DNA of 64,000 nucleotides. It comes from Gordonia pseudamarae (GTDB lineage Bacteria; Actinomycetota; Actinomycetes; Mycobacteriales; Mycobacteriaceae). The stretch's first letter is position 1, and the number at the start of each line of letters is the position of its first letter. Position numbers and translations under genes: made by a program. Shown here one piece after another: positions 9,453 through 16,382 of this stretch. The stretch is taken from NCBI RefSeq assembly GCF_025273675.1, contig NZ_CP045809.1, positions 1,178,001-1,242,000 of the forward strand, written 5' to 3'. The notes under the pieces are model-generated. The model was not told where the DNA came from. It did not search any database and saw nothing but the letters and a program-made list of their open reading frames with translations.

Positions 9453-9687
9453 ACCGCCCGGACGTTATCGATTTGTTTCTTGGGGTGGATCGTTCGGAGG
9501 AACGAACGATTCGTAGACTACGGCTTTTACCGTCGGTAATCACCCTTGTCGGCAAAGTAATTTCATGCCGGATCAGGTGCCTTCGGGCGGGAAAAACGCG
9601 TCCGCCCTGCTCACGGCGTAATGGTTGACTTGTGGCCGTCTCGTTACCTGCCTGTTATGTGAGGAAGGTCACAGGGTGCTGGGTGGC
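9453..9687. other. rpfA promoter-proximal intergenic region
   Basis: Non-coding 235 bp between the riboswitch and the moaD stop codon. It is less GC-rich than its surroundings (9490-9570) and presumably holds the rpfA promoter. It contains the Crp-type palindrome listed separately. No other structure is recognised. Confidence 0.6.
9658..9673. promoter_or_regulatory. Perfect Crp-type palindrome upstream of rpfA
   Basis: TGTGAGGAAGGTCACA matches the Crp consensus TGTGA-N6-TCACA exactly. It lies about 205 bp upstream of the riboswitch 5' end and about 410 bp from the rpfA ATG, just past the moaD stop. rpfA is a reported target of the cAMP receptor protein Rv3676 in M. tuberculosis, so the same regulation is inferred here. 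Confidence 0.7.
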
Positions 9688-9936
9688 TCAGCCGCCGGCA
9701 AACGGCGGCAGCACATCGATCGTCGTGCACTCGCCGACCCGGGCGGTGCGATCGCAGAACGCGATCTCATCGCGCAGGTACGAGCAACGGTCCAGCACCC
9801 GGAGCAGCTCGGCATCGCCCTGGGCGAGCAGGGCCTCCAACTCGCCGAGCGTGATCGCCGGGTCGATGTCGGCGATCGCCGACTCGGTGCCCGCCGCCGC
9901 CCGTGCGGCCGCGAAGAACCGCACCGTCACCCGCAT
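9688..9936 (-). CDS. moaD: MoaD/ThiS-family sulfur carrier protein
   Basis: Small subunit of molybdopterin synthase. The 82-residue beta-grasp protein ends in PPFAGG, the C-terminal di-glycine that is adenylated and thiocarboxylated. ATG at 9936 (MRVTVRFFAAARAAAG) is typical. It begins 4 bp after the moaA stop on the same strand, so moaA-moaD are cotranscribed. Confidence 0.93.
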   Translation of the reverse strand: MRVTVRFFAAARAAAGTESAIADIDPAITLGELEALLAQGDAELLRVLDRCSYLRDEIAFCDRTARVGECTTIDVLPPFAGG

Positions 9937-9940
9937 CGCC

Positions 9941-11035
9941 TCAGCCGCCGATCGCCGACATCGGTCGCTCGGGCTGGTGGAAGTCCGGATCGTTGACGCC
10001 GTGGCCGCTCGCTTTGGCCCACGCGTTGCCCCGCCACGCGGCGGCGATCGCGGCGTCGACCTCACGTGCGGTACCGCCCCCGCGCAACACCGACCGCAGA
10101 TCGGTCTCGGTGTTCGCGAACAGGCAGTTGCGCACCATCCCGTCCGCCGTCAGTCGGGTGCGGTCGCAATCGCCGCAGAACGGCCGGGTGATCGAGGCGA
10201 TCACCCCGATCCGGGCCGGGCCGCCGTCGGCCGCCCGCCAACCCTCGACCACCCACGTGTCGGCCGGGGCACTGCCGCGTGGCCGCTCGTCGTCGAGCAG
10301 ACCGAACTCGCCGCGCAATGTACGCAGGATGTCGTCGGCGGTCACCATCTGCGACCTGTCCCAGCGGTGGCCGGCGTCGAGCGGCATCTGTTCGATGACC
10401 CGCAGCTGATAGCCGTGGATGAGGCAGAACCGGGCCAACTGCGGCAACCGCGCCAGGTCCGAGCGATCCGGGATGACCGCGTTGACCTTGATGGTGCCGA
10501 TTCCCGCCCGCCGGGCGGCGGCGAGTCCGCCGACGACGTCCGACAGCCGCGAGCGCCGGGTGACCTGGGCGAACCTGTCGGCGTCGACGGTGTCGAGCGA
10601 CACATTGATCCGGTCCAGGCCGGCTGCGACGAGGCCGTCGGCGCGGTGCCCGAGGCCGAGGCCGTTGGTGGTCAGTGTGATCTCCGGGCGCGGGCGCATC
10701 GCGGCGACACCGGAGACGATCGTTTCCAGGTCGCGGCGCAGCAGCGGCTCGCCCCCGGTGAAGCGGACACCGCGGACCCCGAGGTCGCGGACGGCGACGG
10801 TGATCACCCGGACGAACTCGTCGGCCGTGAGCACCGCGTCGCCGGGCAGCCAGTCGAGCCCGTCGGCGGGCATGCAGTACGTGCACCGCAGATTGCACCT
10901 GTCGGTCACCGACACGCGCAGGTCGCGCACCACCCGCCCGTACCTGTCGATCAGCCCCGCGCCGGTCACGTGCGCCGGTGCCGCGCTCACCGGGGGTCGG
11001 CGGCGCATCGGCAGTCCGAGCGGGGTGATGGACAT
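9941..11035 (-). CDS. moaA: GTP 3',8-cyclase MoaA (radical SAM)
   Basis: First enzyme of molybdenum cofactor synthesis, a radical SAM protein converting GTP to 3',8-cyclo-7,8-dihydro-GTP. The protein has 364 residues. The N-terminal cluster motif is CNLRCTYCMP. FTGGEPLLR follows, then the LTTNG and NVSLDTVDADRF segments. The C-terminal cluster cysteines lie in FCGDCDRTRLTADGMVRNCLF. The chain ends in SAIGG, retaining the C-terminal GG needed for activity. It is followed 4 bp later by moaD. Confidence 0.96.
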   Translation of the reverse strand: MSITPLGLPMRRRPPVSAAPAHVTGAGLIDRYGRVVRDLRVSVTDRCNLRCTYCMPADGLDWLPGDAVLTADEFVRVITVAVRDLGVRGVRFTGGEPLLRRDLETIVSGVAAMRPRPEITLTTNGLGLGHRADGLVAAGLDRINVSLDTVDADRFAQVTRRSRLSDVVGGLAAARRAGIGTIKVNAVIPDRSDLARLPQLARFCLIHGYQLRVIEQMPLDAGHRWDRSQMVTADDILRTLRGEFGLLDDERPRGSAPADTWVVEGWRAADGGPARIGVIASITRPFCGDCDRTRLTADGMVRNCLFANTETDLRSVLRGGGTAREVDAAIAAAWRGNAWAKASGHGVNDPDFHQPERPMSAIGG

Positions 11036-11044
11036 CGGGGCCCG

Positions 11045-11584
11045 CTAGGGCCCGGACGGCGCATCGACGGCCGCCCGCGAGACCAGAGTGCGGAAACCAC
11101 TGGCGTGGAAGACGAGCGGTTCGACCGCCGGGTCGGCGTCGAGCTGGTTGATTCGCAGCAGAACCAGCGTGTGATCGCCGGCCGGGATCTCGTTGTAGAG
11201 CGAGCATGACAGGCTCGCCGCCGCACCCGGCACGAACACCGCCCCGGCCTCGGTGTGCAACGGTTCGATCGCGGCGAAACGCAGGTGCGCCGGGCCGGCG
11301 AGCTGGCGGCACAGCGCCGACTGATCACCGGCGAACACGCTCACGCCCACCTCGGACACACCGCGCAGCCGTGGCCAGGTGGTGGAGGTGTTCTGCACGC
11401 ACAGCGAGACCAGCGGCGGTTCGAGCGACACGGTGGTGAATGCGCTCGCGGCCATGCCGACCAGTTCGTCGCCGATCCGGGCGCAGACGGCGACGACACC
11501 GGACGGGAAGCAACTGAACGCGCGCCGCAGGACATCGGAGTCGGCGGCGGGGGACAGGGTGGTCAGGTACGGGGTGTGTGTCAT
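11045..11584 (-). CDS. Flavin reductase-like split-barrel protein
   Basis: Protein of 179 residues of the flavin reductase / FMN-binding split-barrel family, which supplies reduced flavin to monooxygenases. Typical segments are FPSGVVAVCARIGDELVGMAASAFTTVSLEPPLVSLCVQ near the N-terminus and GDHTLVLLRI later. ATG at 11584 (MTHTPYLTTL) is preferred to an upstream in-frame ATG that lengthens the protein by 14 poorly conserved residues. It lies 9 bp upstream of moaA and may be in the same transcript. No partner monooxygenase is adjacent, so the physiological substrate is unknown. Confidence 0.85.
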   Translation of the reverse strand: MTHTPYLTTLSPAADSDVLRRAFSCFPSGVVAVCARIGDELVGMAASAFTTVSLEPPLVSLCVQNTSTTWPRLRGVSEVGVSVFAGDQSALCRQLAGPAHLRFAAIEPLHTEAGAVFVPGAAASLSCSLYNEIPAGDHTLVLLRINQLDADPAVEPLVFHASGFRTLVSRAAVDAPSGP

Positions 11585-11594
11585 GGCTCGATCC

Positions 11595-11822
11595 TCACCG
11601 AATCCCGCGCCCCGACCGCAATGCAAAAATCAGACCGAGTACAAACCCGATCGGCGCACACATCGTCAGCAGGTAGACGAATGTCGGCGCGGTGTCGCCG
11701 TCGGTGACGAGCGGCGTCACGAACAGGACGATGATCGCGACCAGCCCGACCACGAAGAATCCGATCGCGGCGATGAGTCCGGCCGGTGCGCGGGTGGTGC
11801 GCTCGCTGCCCTCACTGTGCAT
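11595..11822 (-). CDS. Small two-TM membrane protein (Rv0870c position)
   Basis: Protein of 75 residues with two hydrophobic helices (about residues 15-40 and 48-67) and a basic C-terminus RSGRGIR. No catalytic motif is seen. ATG at 11822 is preceded by TGGAGAT, a plausible ribosome binding site. It is 10 bp upstream of the flavin reductase gene. The equivalent position in M. tuberculosis also encodes a membrane protein, so conservation of place rather than function supports it. Confidence 0.7.
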   Translation of the reverse strand: MHSEGSERTTRAPAGLIAAIGFFVVGLVAIIVLFVTPLVTDGDTAPTFVYLLTMCAPIGFVLGLIFALRSGRGIR

Positions 11823-12041
11823 ATCTCCACGGTAGAACACCGGGCTAGCCCACGGAGAGCGCGCGGTACCCCGGGACAACGATATGGACGTGACGGCGGG
11901 TGTGCGCGCCCGCTAGACTGGGGACACCGATGCGCCCTGCTCGTCATCATGGAGTCGAATCTGTGATTGAGCGGGCGCATTTCAGTGTGTCCGAATTCCT
12001 CGGGCGCAGGTACGTTCCCGACACAGGTGAGGGTGAGCACA

Positions 12042-12467
12042 GTGCCTACCGGCAAGGTCAAATGGTACGACGCGGACAAGGGCTTCGGCTTCCTGTCGCA
12101 GGAGAGCGGCGAAGACGTCTACGTTCGCGCTGAGGCGCTCCCGGACGGGGTCGAGGCCCTCAAACCCGGGCAGAAGGTGGAGTTCGGGATGGCCGCGGGC
12201 CGCCGCGGTCCGCAGGCGCTGGCCGTCACCATTCTCGATCCCGCGCCCAGTGTCGCCCGCAACACCCGCGAGGCCGCCCGCAATCAGGCCCGCAAAGAGG
12301 CCAAGCGACACACCCCCGATGAACTGCACGGCATGGTCGCCGACCTGATCACCCTGCTGGAGGCCAAGGTACAGCCCGATCTGCGCAAGGGCCGGTACCC
12401 GGACCGCAAGACCGCGCAGCGCATCTCCGAGGTCGTGCGGGCCGTGGCCCGCGAACTCGAGGCCTGA
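12042..12467 (+). CDS. cspB: Cold-shock domain protein (CspB, Rv0871-like)
   Basis: Single-stranded nucleic acid binding protein of 141 residues. The N-terminal cold-shock domain (residues 1-66) carries the RNP motifs KGFGFLS and VYVRAEAL. A basic helical C-terminal extension of ~75 residues ([14 protein letters not shown]..) is characteristic of the mycobacterial CspB type and absent from CspA. The GTG start at 12042 is preceded by GAGGGTGA. It may act as an RNA chaperone in cold or stress adaptation. Confidence 0.93.
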   Translation: MPTGKVKWYDADKGFGFLSQESGEDVYVRAEALPDGVEALKPGQKVEFGMAAGRRGPQALAVTILDPAPSVARNTREAARNQARKEAKRHTPDELHGMVADLITLLEAKVQPDLRKGRYPDRKTAQRISEVVRAVARELEA

Positions 12468-12496
12468 TCCCGGACATCGGGTTCACTCCCGGATGA

Positions 12497-12536
12497 GAGG
12501 GGCCCGTCTGCAGCGGTCGCTGCCGGCGGGCCCCTC
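12497..12536 (+). terminator. Terminator hairpin after cspB
   Basis: Arms GAGGGGCCCG (12497-12506) and CGGGCCCCTC (12527-12536) enclose a further GCAGCG/CGCTGC stem. The hairpin begins about 30 bp after the cspB stop. The rest of the 216-bp gap to the next gene holds nothing recognisable. Confidence 0.7.
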
Positions 12537-12683
12537 GTCGCATCGGTTTTCTGTCGCATCGGTTCTCGGGCGTACCGTACGGGGTCTTCGTCGGTACCGG
12601 CTTTCCGGTACCCGTCTAAGGAGCTTCGCGCGAGCTCCGCCGGTTGTGTCGGCATACGTCGATTCGGTACGTCGACTATCGAC

Positions 12684-13259
12684 CTAGTCGGAGTGGTCGC
12701 TGCCCGCCTTGTCGGTTCCGGTCTTTTCCCGGGGCCGGGTGTCGGCGGCGATGATGGCGCGGGCCACCGGCACACCGTCGGCGTCCAGACGGATCGAGGG
12801 CAGCTGGATCTCGATCGTGGTGAGGATGTAGTCGGGCCGTGAGTGCAGCACCATCGTGTACGTGCTGCCCGAGGTGCGGATGCCGCCGTCGCGGGCCGAA
12901 CCGTGCGGGGTGAGGTATTCGGCGACGATGTTCCACGGGCGTTCGGCGATCGACGCCGGTACCGACAGCACCACCGATTCACCGACCTCGACCGGCACCC
13001 GCGGCACTTTCATGTCCTCCATGCGGGCCGGGGAGCAGTCGCTCAGGTCGACCGAACACCAGCGTGCCGGTTCGATGCGGGTCAGCGTGCCGCCGACGGC
13101 CAGTGCCACCTTCGGTGGGTGATCGTCCTCGTCGTGCCCGGCGAAACCGTCGGTGAGCAGGGCTACGGTGCCGCCGACCACCGACACGAAGGCCACGACC
13201 ACGACGACGAAGATCACCAGTGCTTTGCGTTCGCCGCTGCGCAGCTGTCCGAATGTCAC
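12684..13259 (-). CDS. DUF2771-like anchored extracytoplasmic protein
   Basis: Protein of 191 residues. An N-terminal cytoplasmic stub is followed by one membrane segment (about residues 14-35) and a ~150-residue extracytoplasmic domain with two cysteines close together (WCSVDLSDC). The position upstream of cspB and partnered with an MFS gene matches Rv0875c of M. tuberculosis, which I recall as DUF2771. Its start overlaps the stop of the MFS gene by 4 bp (ATGA), so the two are translationally coupled and may work together. Function is unknown. Confidence 0.8.
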   Translation of the reverse strand: MTFGQLRSGERKALVIFVVVVVAFVSVVGGTVALLTDGFAGHDEDDHPPKVALAVGGTLTRIEPARWCSVDLSDCSPARMEDMKVPRVPVEVGESVVLSVPASIAERPWNIVAEYLTPHGSARDGGIRTSGSTYTMVLHSRPDYILTTIEIQLPSIRLDADGVPVARAIIAADTRPREKTGTDKAGSDHSD

Positions 13260-15445
13260 GTCCGGGGTCGTCCTCTTCTGTCGGCCTGCGGGGGATAGGG
13301 GGTGTCGCCCGGTCGGGGCACCCGGTCCGTCGGTGCGGTGCGGGGTGCCTGTGGTCGGGCGGGGGGCTGTGTACCGGCCGTGGGCTGCGAGCCGGCCGGG
13401 GGCCGGTGAATGGCTCCGGTAGGTGCAGCATAGTCGGGGCGGTTACCGCCGAAACCGGGGATCAGGGTCGACCCGCGGGTGGTGAGGATGGTCTGCACCG
13501 TTCCGATCGTCATCACCCCGGCGACCACGCCGAAACCGATCGACAGGGTGGTGGGCAGCAGCACGCCGAGCGCGGCGCCCAGGACCCAGCCGAACTGCAG
13601 GACGGTCTCGGACCGCCCGAACGCGGAAGCGCGGGACTGTTCGGGCAGGCCGTCCTGGATCGTCGAGTCGAGGCAGACCTTGCCGATGGCGCTCATCCCG
13701 GAGGCCACCAGGCCCGCCGCGACCGCGCCGAACAGGTTGCCGAAGAGGGCGGCGAGCAGAGCGATGGCGCAGCACGAGGTGGTCGCGATGACGATGATGC
13801 GCGGTGGACTTCGCAGTTCGACGCGGGTGCCCAGACCGTTGCCCAGCGCGTTGCCGACGCCCGCCGCGGCGCCGACCGCACCGACCGCCGCCAGCTGCAT
13901 CAGACCGGACTGTTCGCCCTGGGCCTTGGCGTAGAAGGCGATGTAGAGCGTGAGGAATCCGGTGAGCACGCGAATGGTGGCGTTGCCCCACAGGCCGGCC
14001 ACCACCACCCGGCCGAGGGGCTGCCGGATGGTCTGGGCGATCGCGCCGGCCATCTGTCTGCCCCGTGCCGAGACGCTGTCGGCGCCGTGCGCGAAGCGGA
14101 CATCGTCGCGAGGAGGGGCGCTGGTGGCGGGTTCGCCGTGGTAGGAGAACGTCGTGGGCACCTCGCCCGTGGTCACCTCCACCCAGGCCGGGATACGCAT
14201 GCAGTACACGGCGCCGGTGACGCCCAGGATGCACAGGAACACCAACGCGCCGGGCTGGTGCATCGGCAGCGCCTTGGACAGCAGTATTTCGAAGACGGCG
14301 GCGACGGCGCCGCCGGCGATCGTGCCGAAGATCAGTCCGAAGGTGGTCAGCCGGGAGTTGACGCGGGGCAGGTCGATCGCGGGTGGCACCACGCGCGGGG
14401 TGACGGCCGATTTGAGTACGCCGAACGATTTGGACAACACCATCATGCCGAGCGCGCACGGGTACAGCACCCACGGGTCGTAGTGCAATTGGCCGGCGTC
14501 GGCGTTCCAGTCGCTGTTGGTGATGATCAGCACCGCCAGCAGGGCCCGCAGCCCGAAGGTGCCGGCCATCGCGATGCGCCGGCCGCGTTGCAGGCGGTCC
14601 AGGACGGGCCCGATCAGCGGTGCGATCACGGCGAACGGTGCGATGGTCAACGCCAGGTAGAGGGCGACGCTGATCTTGGACTCACCGGTGGCGGCGGCGA
14701 AGAACAGTGTGTTGGCCAGTGCGACGGCCATCGCGGCGTCGACCGCGAAGTTGGTGATCACCGGGATGGTGAGCGCGGTCATGCCCGAGCGGTCGGCGCC
14801 GTCGGCAGTGGCCGCCTGGTACACCTTGTCGGCGATCAGCTTGGAGAAGTACCGGCCACGCATCGCCGCGACCCGCGTGACCGTCAGCTTCGAGGGCGTC
14901 GCGGCCTGGGCGGCCCCGGGCGCCTGCCCTGAGTCGATCCGGTCGGGGTCGATCCGGTCGGTCGGGCGGCCGTCGGGGTGGGTGTCGTGGGTTCCGCCGT
15001 GGCGGGGGGTCAGCGGCGACAGGTGCGGATTGTGCGTAGGCGGCGGCAGATACGCCTGGTCGGCAGGTCCACGGCTCCCGCCGGTGCGCGTGGACCGGCG
15101 CGGGTCGCGCCGCACCGGCTCGTCATGGCGGCCGCCCGAGGCGTGGCGGTCGGTTGCGTGGCGGTCGGTTGTATGACGTTCGGATCCATGACGGTCGGAT
15201 CCATGACGGTCGGTTCCATGACGGTCGGGCGATGAGCCGTCGGGCGGATAGTTGACCGCGCCCGGATGCTCATCGAACGGCCTGGTCGGCGGCGTGGTCC
15301 GCGTCGGCGCCGGTTCGAACGAACCCGGGGGACGCGAGTCGGATGAACCCGGGGGACGCGAGGCGGTGCCACCCGACCCCGGGCCGCGCCGGGTCGGGCC
15401 CGACTCGTCGCGCCGGGGATGCAGCGGCCGGTTGCGTCGATTCAC
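13256..15445 (-). CDS. MFS transporter with long disordered N-terminus (Rv0876c-like)
   Basis: Protein of 729 residues. About 180 N-terminal residues are polar, Pro/Arg/Asp-rich and probably disordered. They include six pentapeptides of the form (D/E)RHxx at residues 74-103. About 12 membrane segments follow (residues ~215-665), starting after MRGRYFSKLIADKVYQAATADG and including the FLTLYIAFYAKAQ and AFGRSETVLQFGWVLGAALG stretches. The C-terminal ~65 residues are again disordered. It belongs to the major facilitator group found at Rv0876c; the substrate is unknown. The GTG at 15445 sets the start, but an internal start that removes part of the tail cannot be excluded. Coupled with the DUF2771 gene. 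Confidence 0.85.
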   Translation of the reverse strand: MNRRNRPLHPRRDESGPTRRGPGSGGTASRPPGSSDSRPPGSFEPAPTRTTPPTRPFDEHPGAVNYPPDGSSPDRHGTDRHGSDRHGSERHTTDRHATDRHASGGRHDEPVRRDPRRSTRTGGSRGPADQAYLPPPTHNPHLSPLTPRHGGTHDTHPDGRPTDRIDPDRIDSGQAPGAAQAATPSKLTVTRVAAMRGRYFSKLIADKVYQAATADGADRSGMTALTIPVITNFAVDAAMAVALANTLFFAAATGESKISVALYLALTIAPFAVIAPLIGPVLDRLQRGRRIAMAGTFGLRALLAVLIITNSDWNADAGQLHYDPWVLYPCALGMMVLSKSFGVLKSAVTPRVVPPAIDLPRVNSRLTTFGLIFGTIAGGAVAAVFEILLSKALPMHQPGALVFLCILGVTGAVYCMRIPAWVEVTTGEVPTTFSYHGEPATSAPPRDDVRFAHGADSVSARGRQMAGAIAQTIRQPLGRVVVAGLWGNATIRVLTGFLTLYIAFYAKAQGEQSGLMQLAAVGAVGAAAGVGNALGNGLGTRVELRSPPRIIVIATTSCCAIALLAALFGNLFGAVAAGLVASGMSAIGKVCLDSTIQDGLPEQSRASAFGRSETVLQFGWVLGAALGVLLPTTLSIGFGVVAGVMTIGTVQTILTTRGSTLIPGFGGNRPDYAAPTGAIHRPPAGSQPTAGTQPPARPQAPRTAPTDRVPRPGDTPYPPQADRRGRPRT
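15137..15226 (-). repeat. 15-bp coding repeat giving six (D/E)RHxx pentapeptides
   Basis: Tandem 15-bp units inside the MFS gene encode DRHGT, DRHGS, DRHGS, ERHTT, DRHAT and DRHAS (residues 74-103). Units near 15175-15225 are nearly identical (CGGATCCATGACGGT type) and older ones have diverged, consistent with replication slippage. Confidence 0.8.
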
Positions 15446-15569
15446 AGAGTCGATTGTTCCCTATCCGGCGACCGCTGTGGCGGAGCCGCACGGGTGATGT
15501 CGTCCGGCGCGGTAGCCGTGGGAGGGGCACAAGTGGAATACACACCCATCGGTATTGCACACTGGAACC

Positions 15570-16382
15570 GTGACTCTTCCAAGTAGTGGTGACCGGCTGC
15601 TCGATGCTGTTGCGCAGGCGCGGGAGGCGCTGGTCGATGACGGCGCACAGCCGGGCGCCCATCGGGGTGCCGTGGCCGAGGGCCCCTGGGCCGTCGCCCA
15701 CTACTTCGAGGCCGACCTGGTCGGCTACCGCGGGTGGCAGTGGTGCGTGGTCCTGGCCGGTGCGCCGGGCTCCGACGAGATCACCGTCAGCGAGATCGTC
15801 CTGCTCCCCGGCGGTGATTCGCTGCTGGCCCCGGCCTGGGTGCCGTGGAACGAGAGGGTCGTCGCCGGCGATCTGACGCCCGGCGATCTGCTGGGCGCCG
15901 AGCCCGACGACGTGCGGCTGGTGCCCGGTCAGGTCGACACCGGTGACGAGTTCCGCACCGAGAGCGAACAGACCGATCCCGACGACGTGGCGCAGGCCAT
16001 CGGCGAGTTGGGCCTCGGCCGGCGCAGGCTCTTGAGCCGTGAGGGCCGTGACGATGCGGCGCAGCGTTGGTACGACGGCGAGTTCGGCCCGACGGCGGCG
16101 ATGGCGCTGGCGGCCAAACACTCGTGCTGTTCGTGTGGTTTCTATGTTCCGCTCTCGGGCGCGTTGCGCGCGGGATTCGGGGCGTGCGCGAACGAGTACT
16201 CGGCCGACGGCCGAGTGGTGTCGGCCGAGTACGGATGCGGTGCGCACTCGGATGTGCCCGCGCCGCACGGTGGCGGATCGCCGGCGTTCGAGGCCTACGA
16301 CGACGGCGCGGTGGAGATCGTGTCCACCGCGGTGCGTCAGGCGGCCATCGAGCAGACGCCCGTCCGCGTTTCCGCGGAGTGA
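15570..16382 (+). CDS. DUF3027-family protein (Rv0877-like)
   Basis: Protein of 270 residues. The first two thirds carry an aromatic-rich domain (WAVAHYFEADLVGYRGWQWCVVLAG). Near residues 190-235 a cysteine-rich block HSCCSCGFYVPLSG..FGACANEYS..YGCGAHSD could bind metal. It matches the conserved actinobacterial DUF3027 family at the Rv0877 position. GTG at 15570 is chosen; a TTG five codons upstream is possible. Its stop overlaps the GTG of the GHKL ATPase gene (GTGA), which points to coordinated production. Biochemical function is unknown. Confidence 0.85.
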   Translation: MTLPSSGDRLLDAVAQAREALVDDGAQPGAHRGAVAEGPWAVAHYFEADLVGYRGWQWCVVLAGAPGSDEITVSEIVLLPGGDSLLAPAWVPWNERVVAGDLTPGDLLGAEPDDVRLVPGQVDTGDEFRTESEQTDPDDVAQAIGELGLGRRRLLSREGRDDAAQRWYDGEFGPTAAMALAAKHSCCSCGFYVPLSGALRAGFGACANEYSADGRVVSAEYGCGAHSDVPAPHGGGSPAFEAYDDGAVEIVSTAVRQAAIEQTPVRVSAE

